Assembly (NCBI RefSeq): GCF_021083185.1
Contig: NZ_JAIGQB010000001.1
Span: 372,001 to 436,000, forward strand
Length of the DNA: 64,000 nt
Reading direction: 5' to 3'
From: Nocardioides furvisabuli
GTDB lineage: Bacteria; Actinomycetota; Actinomycetes; Propionibacteriales; Nocardioidaceae
The first letter of the stretch is position 1. Each line of letters opens with the position of its first letter. Shown in pieces: positions 10,701 through 17,682 of this stretch. The notes beneath the pieces were generated by a model, which worked only from the letters and a program-made list of their open reading frames with translations, was not told where the DNA came from and did no database searches. The position numbers were made by a program, and so were the translations under genes.

Positions 10701-12289
10701 CCGAGTTCGTGAAGCCGAGCATCCAGTACTTCGAGCTCTGGCCCCTGCTGGCGGTCTTCGGCGTCGCCTGCCTCGGCGTCGTCATCGAGGCCTTCGCGCC
10801 GCGCGCGGTGCGCTACACCGCCCAGGTCACGGTGGCCCTCCTCGGCCTCGTCGGTGCCCTGGTCGGCGTCGTGCTGGTGGCCCGCGACGTCCAGTCGTAC
10901 GACGACGGCGCCGCCCGCGGTGTCTTCGCGGTCGGCGGCACGATCGCCGTCGACGGCCCGAGCCTGTTCATCTGGGGCCTGGTGCTGTCGCTGGCGATCG
11001 CGGGCGTGCTGCTGTTCGCCGAGCGTCACCTCGACGGCGGCGTCTCGGCCTTCGCCGGCCAGGCGGCCACGGTGCCCGGGACCGACGCGGAGACCGCGGC
11101 GATCGCGGCGAGGCGTGAGCACACCGAGGTCTACCCGCTGATGATGTTCGCGGTGTTCGGGATGATGCTGTTCCCCGCGGCCAACGACCTGCTGACGATG
11201 TTCGTCGGCCTCGAGGTGCTCTCCCTCCCGCTCTACCTGCTGAGCGGCCTCGCCCGTCGTCGTCGCCTGCTGAGCCAGGAGTCCGCGCTCAAGTACTTCC
11301 TGCTCGGTGCCTTCTCCTCGGGTTTCTTCCTCTACGGCGCGGCGCTCCTCTACGGCTACGCCGGGTCGATGGACTTCGCCGCCATCAACGAGGCCGTGCG
11401 CAACGACGTCGGCAGCTCCAGCCTGCTGCTCATCGGCACCGGCCTGCTCTCGGTCGGCCTGCTCTTCAAGGTCGGTGCGGTGCCCTTCCAGGCCTGGACC
11501 CCCGACGTCTACCAGGGCGCGCCGACTCCCGTGGTGGCCTTCATGGCCGCCGGCACCAAGGTCGCGGCCTTCGGTGCGCTGATGCGCCTGTTCTACGTCG
11601 CCCTCGGCGCGGACCGCTGGTCGTGGCAGCCGATGCTGTGGATCATCGCGATCCTGTCGATGTTCGTCGGCGCGGCACTGGCCATCACCCAGAGCGACAT
11701 CAAGCGCCTGCTGGCCTACTCCTCGGTCGCGCACACCGGCTTCATCCTGACCGGCGTGCTGGGCGTCCAGGCCTCCGACCAGCTCGCGGTCGGCGAGATC
11801 ACCTCGCTCCAGGCGGTGCTCTTCTACCTCACCACCTACGGCTTCGCGACGATCGGCGCCTTCGCCGTCGTCAGCCTCGTGCGTGACAGCGGAGGCGAGA
11901 CGACGGCCATCGAGCGGTGGGCCGGGTTGGGCAAGGAGTCGCCCGTGGTGGCGGCGGTCTTCGCCTTCTTCCTCCTCGCGATGGCGGGCATCCCGCTCAC
12001 GTCCGGCTTCGTCGGCAAGCTCGCGGTGTTCTCCGCGGCGCTCGCTGCGGGCGCCTGGCCGGTGGTGGTGGCGGCCGTGCTCGCCAGCATCGTCGCGGCG
12101 TTCCTCTACGTCCGGGTCATCAAGGTCATGTACTTCGACGAGCCCGTCGGGGCCGGTCCGAGCGTGGCCTACCCGTCGGTCCTGACCGCGACGACCATCG
12201 CCGTGGGCGCTGCGCTGACCCTCGTCCTGGGCGTCATCCCGGGCCCGGTGCTCGACCTGGCGGGGGTTGCAGGAGAATTCATCAGGTGA
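10697..12289 (+). CDS. nuoN: NADH-quinone oxidoreductase subunit N (NuoN)
   Basis: A 530-residue antiporter-like membrane subunit, last of the complex I genes here. Motifs include FVGLEVLSLPLYLLSG (helix-5 Glu), LLFKVGAVPFQAWTPDVYQG (ion-path Lys) and RLLAYSSVAHTGF. A loop of about 50 residues between the early helices (near 115-145) is charged and longer than in E. coli. Its stop overlaps the GTG of the polyprenyl synthase gene, so the two are likely co-translated. Confidence 0.95.
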   Translation: MTEFVKPSIQYFELWPLLAVFGVACLGVVIEAFAPRAVRYTAQVTVALLGLVGALVGVVLVARDVQSYDDGAARGVFAVGGTIAVDGPSLFIWGLVLSLAIAGVLLFAERHLDGGVSAFAGQAATVPGTDAETAAIAARREHTEVYPLMMFAVFGMMLFPAANDLLTMFVGLEVLSLPLYLLSGLARRRRLLSQESALKYFLLGAFSSGFFLYGAALLYGYAGSMDFAAINEAVRNDVGSSSLLLIGTGLLSVGLLFKVGAVPFQAWTPDVYQGAPTPVVAFMAAGTKVAAFGALMRLFYVALGADRWSWQPMLWIIAILSMFVGAALAITQSDIKRLLAYSSVAHTGFILTGVLGVQASDQLAVGEITSLQAVLFYLTTYGFATIGAFAVVSLVRDSGGETTAIERWAGLGKESPVVAAVFAFFLLAMAGIPLTSGFVGKLAVFSAALAAGAWPVVVAAVLASIVAAFLYVRVIKVMYFDEPVGAGPSVAYPSVLTATTIAVGAALTLVLGVIPGPVLDLAGVAGEFIR

Positions 12290-13284
12290 CCGACTCGCCC
12301 CTCGCACTGCCCGTCGTCGACGCCGAGCTCGAGCAGCGGCTGGTCGGCCGGCTGGCGCGCATCGAGGAGCTGCTCGAGGGCCACTGCCGCAGCCGTACGC
12401 CGTACGTCACGCGGGCCGCCACGCACCTCATGATGGCCGGTGGGAAACGCTTCCGGCCGCTGCTGGTGCTGCTCGCCTCTGAGGTCGGCCCGCACCCGGA
12501 GGCCGACGAGGTGGAGACGGCCGCGTGCGTCGTCGAGCTCACCCACGTCGCCTCGCTCTACCACGACGACGTCATGGACGAGGCGGCCCTGCGCCGCGGG
12601 GCCGACACGGCCAACGCCCGCTGGGACAACCACGTCGCGATCCTCACCGGCGACTTCCTCTTCGGCCGCTCCTCCGAGCTCACCGCCGACCTCGGTCCCG
12701 ACGCCGTACGCATCCAGGCGCGCACCTTCACCCGGCTGGTCGAGGGGCAGATCCTCGAGACGGTGAAGCCGGAGCCGGGGGAGGACCCGCTCGCCCACTA
12801 CCTCGAGGTCGTGGCCGGCAAGACCGGGTCCCTCATCGCGACGTCGGCCCGCTACGGCGCGATGTTCGCCGGTGCCCGCCAGGAGGTCGTCGAGGCGCTG
12901 AGCGCCTACGGGGAGATCGTCGGCTCGGCGTTCCAGCTCTCCGACGACATCCTCGACATCGACTCGGAGTCCGACACCTCGGGCAAGACGCCCGGCACCG
13001 ACCTCCGCGAGGGCGTACCCACCCTGCCGGTGCTCATGGCGCAGGCCTCGACCGACCCGGCGGACGCCCGCCTGCTCGAGCTCCTCGGCCGCCCGCTCAC
13101 CGACGACGCCGAGCACGCCGAGGCCCTCGCCCTGCTGCGTGCGCACCCCGCCATGGTGCGGGCCCGCGACTACGTCCTCGGGCAGGCCGCGCAGGCCAAG
13201 AAGCTGCTCGAGGTGCTCGACCCCGGCCCCGTGCGCGAGGCGCTGGAGTCGTTCGCCGACATCGTGGCCAACCGCTCCGCCTGA
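12286..13284 (+). CDS. polyprenyl diphosphate synthase (trans, long-chain type)
   Basis: A 332-residue all-alpha prenyltransferase that extends an allylic diphosphate with isopentenyl diphosphate. The first Asp-rich motif DDVMD is at residues 94-98 and the second, DDILD, at 220-224; GGKRFRP upstream of the first is the usual substrate-binding stretch. Small residues before the first motif favour a long-chain product. GTG start overlaps the nuoN stop. Its place at the end of a nuo operon, as in Streptomyces, suggests it makes the menaquinone side chain for the same respiratory chain (inference). Product chain length cannot be read from the sequence. Confidence 0.9.
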   Translation: MTDSPLALPVVDAELEQRLVGRLARIEELLEGHCRSRTPYVTRAATHLMMAGGKRFRPLLVLLASEVGPHPEADEVETAACVVELTHVASLYHDDVMDEAALRRGADTANARWDNHVAILTGDFLFGRSSELTADLGPDAVRIQARTFTRLVEGQILETVKPEPGEDPLAHYLEVVAGKTGSLIATSARYGAMFAGARQEVVEALSAYGEIVGSAFQLSDDILDIDSESDTSGKTPGTDLREGVPTLPVLMAQASTDPADARLLELLGRPLTDDAEHAEALALLRAHPAMVRARDYVLGQAAQAKKLLEVLDPGPVREALESFADIVANRSA

Positions 13285-13327
13285 TCCGGACGGGCCCACG
13301 CACGACTGGCCACCATCCCGGTGCTCG

Positions 13328-13474
13328 GTGGTGCTCGACGCGCGCCGGTCTTTCGGCTGGTACGCGGAGGGCGTCCCGGCCCGGGTCTGGCAGCCCGTGG
13401 TCCGCGCGGTCGACAAGCCGGCTGCCCGCGCCGTCATGCCTGCGCAGTGGTTCGCGGAGCGAGCCCGAGTGTGA
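13328..13474 (+). CDS. possible small protein, 48 residues, unknown
   Basis: A short frame with two tandem GTG start candidates (13328 and 13331) and a TGA stop. Third codon positions are about 90 percent G or C, as in the real genes, and the translation (starting VVLDARRSFGWYAEG, later VWQPVVRAVDKPAARAVMP) is balanced and rich in aromatic residues, unlike the Arg/Pro-rich shadow frames nearby. No Shine-Dalgarno sequence is visible. I do not recognise the family. It could be a genuine small gene, or the decayed 3' end of a larger one. Confidence 0.45.
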   Translation: MVLDARRSFGWYAEGVPARVWQPVVRAVDKPAARAVMPAQWFAERARV

Positions 13475-13559
13475 GCACCGCGCGCGCCTGATGCCACGAC
13501 TCCACCGGCACCCGTGCCTGTGACCCCGCCATCACATGGTGGCGGGGTGCGGGGCGGGG

Positions 13560-14990
13560 TCATCTTCGGGGTGACGGGATCCGGGGTGGGCCTGGACCTG
13601 CTTCGGGTAGGTCGAGTGGGTCGAGTGCGATGGTGCCGGTGTGGTCGCGTCGGTAACGGTGCCCGTGCGGGGACGTCCACTCGAAGACCCCGGGCGCGGT
13701 CATCCGGTAGTGCCAGGCGGAGTGGGTCTTCAACCGGTGATGGAACCGGCACAGGGTCGCGAGGTTGTCGGTGTGCGTGGGGCCGGGTTGGGGTCGGCCT
13801 TCTGCGTCGGCGTGATGGTCGTACTCGGTGACGTGGTCGACGTCGCAACCCCTTGCGGGGCGACCGCACCACGGGAAAACACAGGCGCGGTCGCGGAGGA
13901 CCACGCGGTCACGGATCCGGTCCGGGATCGCGTAGCCGGGCGCGGCCTTCGGCTGGTTGAGGTCGATGACCGGCTTGACGGTGACCTTGGTGCGGGAGTC
14001 GCCGCACCAGGACTTCAGCTGCTCGAGCAGGAGCAGCCGCTGTCCCTCCTCGAGCCGCCCGGTCGGCCCGAAGACCGTGGTGTCGCCGGACAGGGTGGCG
14101 TCGACGTGGGCGTGGAGCACGACTTCCCGCGCGACCGGCAGAGCCTGCCCGTCGTCCGAGCTGTTGGTGTGTCCGTGCTGGAAGAGGTCGAGCGCGGTCT
14201 GCGTACGAGCCAGGTCACCCAGCGCCTTCGCGCGGCGGGCATCCAGCGACTCCACGGACCCAAGGGCCTTGAGGGTGGCGGCTCGGTGGGCGAGGGCCTG
14301 GTGGAGGTCGAGTCCGTCGGCGAGGTCGACCTCCGCCTCGAGCCGCACGGTGCCGGCGAAGTGGACGTCCTGGTCGTGGATCGTGACGTGGCGCGGGTCT
14401 ACGTGGAGGTAGCCGTCCTCCGGGTCAGCTGCCGGGTCGGCGGTCGCGAGGTCGTAGCGCTTGATGGTCTCGGCGACGAGGCGGTCGAGCTGCGCGGGGC
14501 CGATCCGACCTGCGACCGCGGCGACCTGCGCGTCCACGAACCCGGCTGCCTCACGGGTGAGGGCCGGTGTGGAGTGGACGGTGGCCTCGGCGACTGCGCG
14601 GGCCCGCCAGGCCGGCACGCGTCCGGAGTGGACCTGCGCCCACAACCTCGGGAGGCGGTGGCGCAGCTCGAGGGCGTGGCCGATGAGCTTCTTCGCCGAC
14701 ACCGAGGTGATGCCCAGGACAGTGCCGAGCTCGGCGACACAGAACTCCGCCACCAACGGCGTACCCGGTCCTGCGATGGGCTCCTCGTGCTCACACCCCA
14801 CGACCGTGAAGGTCGCGGCGGAGTGGATGGACTCGGGTGGGTGGAGGTCGGCCCACCGGGCGGCGAGGTCGAGCTGCTCCGCCGCGGCAGCGTCTTCGAC
14901 AGACCGAGCCGAACGGATCGAGGCGAGCAGGGCCGCGGGGCCGAGGGCGTCTGCCCCGGCCTCTGCCCCTGCTTCCAGTTCCTCGATCAT
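13560..14990 (-). CDS. DUF222 / HNH endonuclease domain protein (13E12 family)
   Basis: A 476-residue protein with an N-terminal DUF222 region (about residues 20-310, helical, starting MIEELEAGAEAG) and a C-terminal HNH nuclease motif. The HNH part has Cys pairs and catalytic His residues in CVFPWCGRPARGCDVDH, then TDNLATLCRFHHRLKTH. This is the actinobacterial family related to the 13E12 repeat of Mycobacterium, usually present in many copies per genome. Its biological role is not established. It is flanked on one side by a non-conserved stretch and on the other by a dispersed-repeat-like element, consistent with a mobile or expanding family. ATG start; a -10-like hexamer lies 7 nt upstream. 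Confidence 0.9.
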   Translation of the reverse strand: MIEELEAGAEAGADALGPAALLASIRSARSVEDAAAAEQLDLAARWADLHPPESIHSAATFTVVGCEHEEPIAGPGTPLVAEFCVAELGTVLGITSVSAKKLIGHALELRHRLPRLWAQVHSGRVPAWRARAVAEATVHSTPALTREAAGFVDAQVAAVAGRIGPAQLDRLVAETIKRYDLATADPAADPEDGYLHVDPRHVTIHDQDVHFAGTVRLEAEVDLADGLDLHQALAHRAATLKALGSVESLDARRAKALGDLARTQTALDLFQHGHTNSSDDGQALPVAREVVLHAHVDATLSGDTTVFGPTGRLEEGQRLLLLEQLKSWCGDSRTKVTVKPVIDLNQPKAAPGYAIPDRIRDRVVLRDRACVFPWCGRPARGCDVDHVTEYDHHADAEGRPQPGPTHTDNLATLCRFHHRLKTHSAWHYRMTAPGVFEWTSPHGHRYRRDHTGTIALDPLDLPEAGPGPPRIPSPRR

Positions 14991-14997
14991 GCGTTCG

Positions 14998-15003
14998 AGT
15001 CTA
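14998..15003 (-). promoter_or_regulatory. -10 element, leaderless promoter of the HNH gene
   Basis: On the minus strand TAGACT ends 7 nt before the ATG of the HNH gene. That spacing places the transcription start at or beside the start codon, so the mRNA is probably leaderless. No Shine-Dalgarno sequence is seen. Confidence 0.55.
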
Positions 15004-15028
15004 GAGAAGGGGTCCGACAGCGGGGTGG

Positions 15029-15080
15029 GGTCTCGACATGCCTCGCTCGTTCCTCGCTCCGGCTGCTCGACCAGCGGGGG
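15029..15080. repeat. dispersed-repeat-like element (GGTCTCGAC...GCTCGACCA)
   Basis: About 52 bp bounded by GGTCTCGAC and GCTCGACCAGC, containing CCTCGCTCGTTCCTCGC. The ends are imperfect inverted repeats. Sequences of this style, pairing GGTCTCGA with TCGACC around CGAGGAACGAG, are familiar to me as a common intergenic repeat of Nocardioides-type genomes. Only one copy lies in this window, so repetition cannot be shown here. It sits between the divergently facing upstream end of the HNH gene and the 3' end of rarD. Confidence 0.45.
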
Positions 15081-15113
15081 AAGCGCTCGATCACCGAGAG
15101 CGATGAGGGGCGG

Positions 15114-16022
15114 TCAGGCGGCGCTGGCGTGGGCCACCAGCCGCAGCTGGCGGCGGCGGTGGTTGAGGGCCTCGACGGTGAACATCGCGAGCGCGACCCA
15201 CACCAGGCCGAAGCCGATCCAGCGGCTGGCGGGCATGGCCTCTTCGAAGACCAGGATGCCGAGCGCGAACTGGATCGTCGGTGCGAGGTACTGCAGCAGA
15301 CCGAGGGAGACCATCGAGACCCGGATCGCGGCGGCCCCGAAGAGCATCAGGGGGATGGCGGTGATGATGCCGGTGGTGGTGAAGAGGAGAGCGTGGCCGA
15401 GGCCGTGCGAGCCGAAGTTCGAGCTGCTGGTCGCGACCAGCCATGCGACGTACGCCATCGCGATCGGTGCGAGCACGAGGGTCTCGAGGGTGATGCTCTC
15501 CACCGCGCCGACGCCGGCCTGCTTCTTCAGCAGTCCGTAGGTGCCGAAGGAGAAGGCGAGGACGAGCGCCACCCACGGCGGACGTCCGTAGTCGACGGTC
15601 AGCACCACGACCGCGACGAAGGCGATGCCCATCGCGACCCACTGCAGCCGGCGCAACCGCTCGCCCAGGACCAGCACGCCCATCAGCACCGTGACGAGCG
15701 GGTTGATGAAGTAGCCCAGCGACGTCTCGAGGACCCGGCCGTTGTTGACGCCCCAGATGTAGCCGCCCCAGTTGACGGAGATGACGACGGCCGCGCCGCT
15801 GATCAGGAGCAGCTTCCGGCGGTCGCGGAGCAGGGCCTTGAGCTGGTCGACCCGGTGCCACAGCACGAGGATCAGCACCATGGTCAGCAGCGACCAGACG
15901 ATGCGGTGCGCGAGGATCTCGACGGCGCCGCCGGGCTCGAGCAGGGTCCAGTAGAGCGGGAAGGTGCCCCAGAGGGTGTAGGCCAGGGCGCCGAGGATCA
16001 GGCCGCGACGGCTTTCTGGCAC
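15114..16022 (-). CDS. rarD: RarD-type EamA-family transporter
   Basis: A 302-residue protein with ten hydrophobic helices arranged as two EamA repeats of the drug/metabolite transporter superfamily. Typical RarD stretches are LGALAYTLWGTFPLYW at the N terminus, the conserved helix start ILAHRIVWS, NWGGYIWGVN, LGYFINPLV and LQYLAPTIQF. The substrate is unknown; the RarD name reflects an old chloramphenicol-sensitivity phenotype in Pseudomonas. GTG start with a -10-like TAGACT 6 nt upstream, so leaderless. Single gene, divergent from the secreted-protein gene at 16123. Confidence 0.88.
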   Translation of the reverse strand: MPESRRGLILGALAYTLWGTFPLYWTLLEPGGAVEILAHRIVWSLLTMVLILVLWHRVDQLKALLRDRRKLLLISGAAVVISVNWGGYIWGVNNGRVLETSLGYFINPLVTVLMGVLVLGERLRRLQWVAMGIAFVAVVVLTVDYGRPPWVALVLAFSFGTYGLLKKQAGVGAVESITLETLVLAPIAMAYVAWLVATSSSNFGSHGLGHALLFTTTGIITAIPLMLFGAAAIRVSMVSLGLLQYLAPTIQFALGILVFEEAMPASRWIGFGLVWVALAMFTVEALNHRRRQLRLVAHASAA

Positions 16023-16028
16023 TCGGGG

Positions 16029-16034
16029 AGTCTA
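16029..16034 (-). promoter_or_regulatory. -10 element, leaderless promoter of rarD
   Basis: TAGACT (minus strand) lies exactly 6 nt before the rarD GTG. On the other strand TACGAT at 16051-16056 is a plausible -10 for the divergent secreted-protein gene, which keeps a 5' leader with the ribosome binding site GAGGGGGAG. Confidence 0.55.
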
Positions 16035-16122
16035 GGGCGGGGCCGTCGCCTACGATGAGGGGGCTCGGGGTTGGGACCCCGCGCTGTCCGACCAGACGTC
16101 GTCTCTCGAGGGGGAGTTCAAC

Positions 16123-16533
16123 ATGCGGGTCTTCCGCGCCGTCCTGGCGGCCTTCGTGGCCGCACTGCTCATGACCGGTGCACTCAGCACCGGCGCCACC
16201 GCCGGCTCGCTGCCCGAGCGCATCATCGACGAGAGGCCGCCGGGCAACAAGCAGGTCACCTACAACGCCTTCAAGCTCAAGGGAACCGTCCTGGAGCCGC
16301 AGGTCGACGGCACCGTGCTGCCCTACGCCAACCAGCAGGTGAAGATCCTCAAGAAGAAGTGCGGCACCTGCAAGTGGAAGACGGTCAAGAAGATCAAGAC
16401 CGACGACGCCGGCGTCTTCAAGACCCGCATCTACGCGCCCGAGAAGGGTCGCTGGAAGTGGCGCTCGAAGGTCGACCACTCCAACGGGTTCAGCAACACC
16501 AAGGGCAAGGTCTGGACGCTCTACTTCAAGTGA
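16123..16533 (+). CDS. small secreted protein, unknown function
   Basis: A 136-residue protein with a clear signal peptide (Arg at positions 2 and 5, hydrophobic core to about residue 23, cleavage probably after ATA or TAG near 27). The mature part is about 105 residues, strongly basic (many Lys), and looks all-beta, with Cys residues in the short motif KKKCGTCKWK that could form a disulfide or bind metal. The layout resembles single-domain beta-sandwich modules such as carboxypeptidase-regulatory-like domains, but I do not recognise the family. Strong ribosome binding site GGGGGAG, spaced 7 nt from the ATG. It stands alone, convergent with korB across a terminator. Confidence 0.85.
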   Translation: MRVFRAVLAAFVAALLMTGALSTGATAGSLPERIIDERPPGNKQVTYNAFKLKGTVLEPQVDGTVLPYANQQVKILKKKCGTCKWKTVKKIKTDDAGVFKTRIYAPEKGRWKWRSKVDHSNGFSNTKGKVWTLYFK

Positions 16534-16552
16534 TGCTCGCCGGGGTGATCCC

Positions 16553-16579
16553 CTGAGCCTCCCATGTGGGAGCGCTCAG
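16553..16579. terminator. bidirectional terminator hairpin between secreted-protein gene and korB
   Basis: CTGAGC CTCCC ATGT GGGAG C GCTCAG folds into an 11-bp stem with one bulged base. It lies between two convergent genes and overlaps the korB stop. No T tract follows, as is usual for high-GC actinobacteria. Confidence 0.6.
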
Positions 16580-17682
16580 AGGATCGTCCAGGTGTCGCCG
16601 CCGCCGATCAGTGCCGCCAGCCGCGCGGAACGGTCGGCGGCGTCGTCGTTCCCGGGCACGGTGCTCGCGGTGGCGACCTGCTCGCGGGCCGCGTCGTCGT
16701 ACGTCGGGCGCTGGACCTGGCGGAAGATGCCGATCGGCGAGGTGTTGAGGTAGCCCGCGTCGGTCAGGCGCGAGATCGCGAACGCCATCGTCGGGTCCGG
16801 GTTGTGCGCGTCGTGCACGAGGATGTCCTCAGCAGGGACGTCGGCCGTCGCGACGACCTTCACGCCACCGGTCTCCTCGTCGCGCACCAATGCCTTCGCG
16901 CCGCGGCCGTCCTCGAGCTGGGCGCCGAAGAGCACCGGCTCGCCGTGGACGAGCGGGATGATCGCGTCGGCCTTGGTGTCGGGCGACTTGATGGCGTCGA
17001 AGGCGCCGTCGTTGAAGATCGGGCAGTTCTGGTAGATCTCGACCAGCGACGTGCCGCGGTGCGCCGCAGCGGCCGCGAGCACCGAGGTGAGGTGCTTGCG
17101 GTCGGAGTCGATGGTGCGGGCGACGAACGACGCCTCGGCGCCGAGCGCGAGCGACACCGGGTTGAACGGGTGGTCGAGCGAGCCCATCGGGGTGGACTTG
17201 GTGACCTTGCCGGTCTCCGAGGTGGGGGAGTACTGCCCCTTGGTGAGGCCGTAGATCCGGTTGTTGAACAGCAGGATCGTCATGTTCACGTTGCGGCGCA
17301 GCGTGTGGATCAGGTGGTTGCCGCCGATCGACAGCGCGTCGCCGTCGCCGGTGACGACCCACACCGAGAGGTCCTCGCGGGCCGTGGCGATGCCGGTCGC
17401 GATCGTCGGCGCGCGGCCGTGGATCGAGTGCATGCCGTAGGTGTCGAGGTAGTAGGGGAACCGCGACGAGCAGCCGATGCCGGAGACGAAGACGATGTTC
17501 TCGCGGCGCAGGCCGAGGTCGGGCAGGAAGGACTGCACGGCCTTGAGCACGGCGTAGTCACCGCACCCGGGGCACCAGCGCACCTCCTGGTCGGAGGTGA
17601 AGTCCTTGCCCGTCTGCTTCTCGTCGGTCGTCGGGACCGACTCGGTGCCGGAGCGGAGGGCGGGAAGTCCCAGGTCAGTCAT
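16576..17682 (-). CDS. korB: 2-oxoglutarate:ferredoxin oxidoreductase, beta subunit (KorB)
   Basis: A 368-residue thiamine-diphosphate subunit of the KorAB 2-oxoacid oxidoreductase, which converts 2-oxoglutarate plus CoA to succinyl-CoA and reduced ferredoxin. The cluster and TPP-binding signature WCPGCGDYAVL is near residue 36; SGIGCSSRFPYY and HGRAPTIATG follow, then the TPP motif GDGDALSIGGNH with NNRIYGLTKGQ. It overlaps korA by 8 bp. In actinobacteria this pair can replace or back up the 2-oxoglutarate dehydrogenase complex; the low-potential electrons may feed biosynthesis. A C-terminal 100-residue extension is normal for KorB. Confidence 0.93.
   Translation of the reverse strand: MTDLGLPALRSGTESVPTTDEKQTGKDFTSDQEVRWCPGCGDYAVLKAVQSFLPDLGLRRENIVFVSGIGCSSRFPYYLDTYGMHSIHGRAPTIATGIATAREDLSVWVVTGDGDALSIGGNHLIHTLRRNVNMTILLFNNRIYGLTKGQYSPTSETGKVTKSTPMGSLDHPFNPVSLALGAEASFVARTIDSDRKHLTSVLAAAAAHRGTSLVEIYQNCPIFNDGAFDAIKSPDTKADAIIPLVHGEPVLFGAQLEDGRGAKALVRDEETGGVKVVATADVPAEDILVHDAHNPDPTMAFAISRLTDAGYLNTSPIGIFRQVQRPTYDDAAREQVATASTVPGNDDAADRSARLAALIGGGDTWTIL

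Noticed and set aside
13285..13559. Search for an insertion sequence or tRNA remnant around the HNH gene
   Set aside because: No terminal inverted repeats, target-site duplication or transposase fragment is visible; only the small frame at 13328 stands out.
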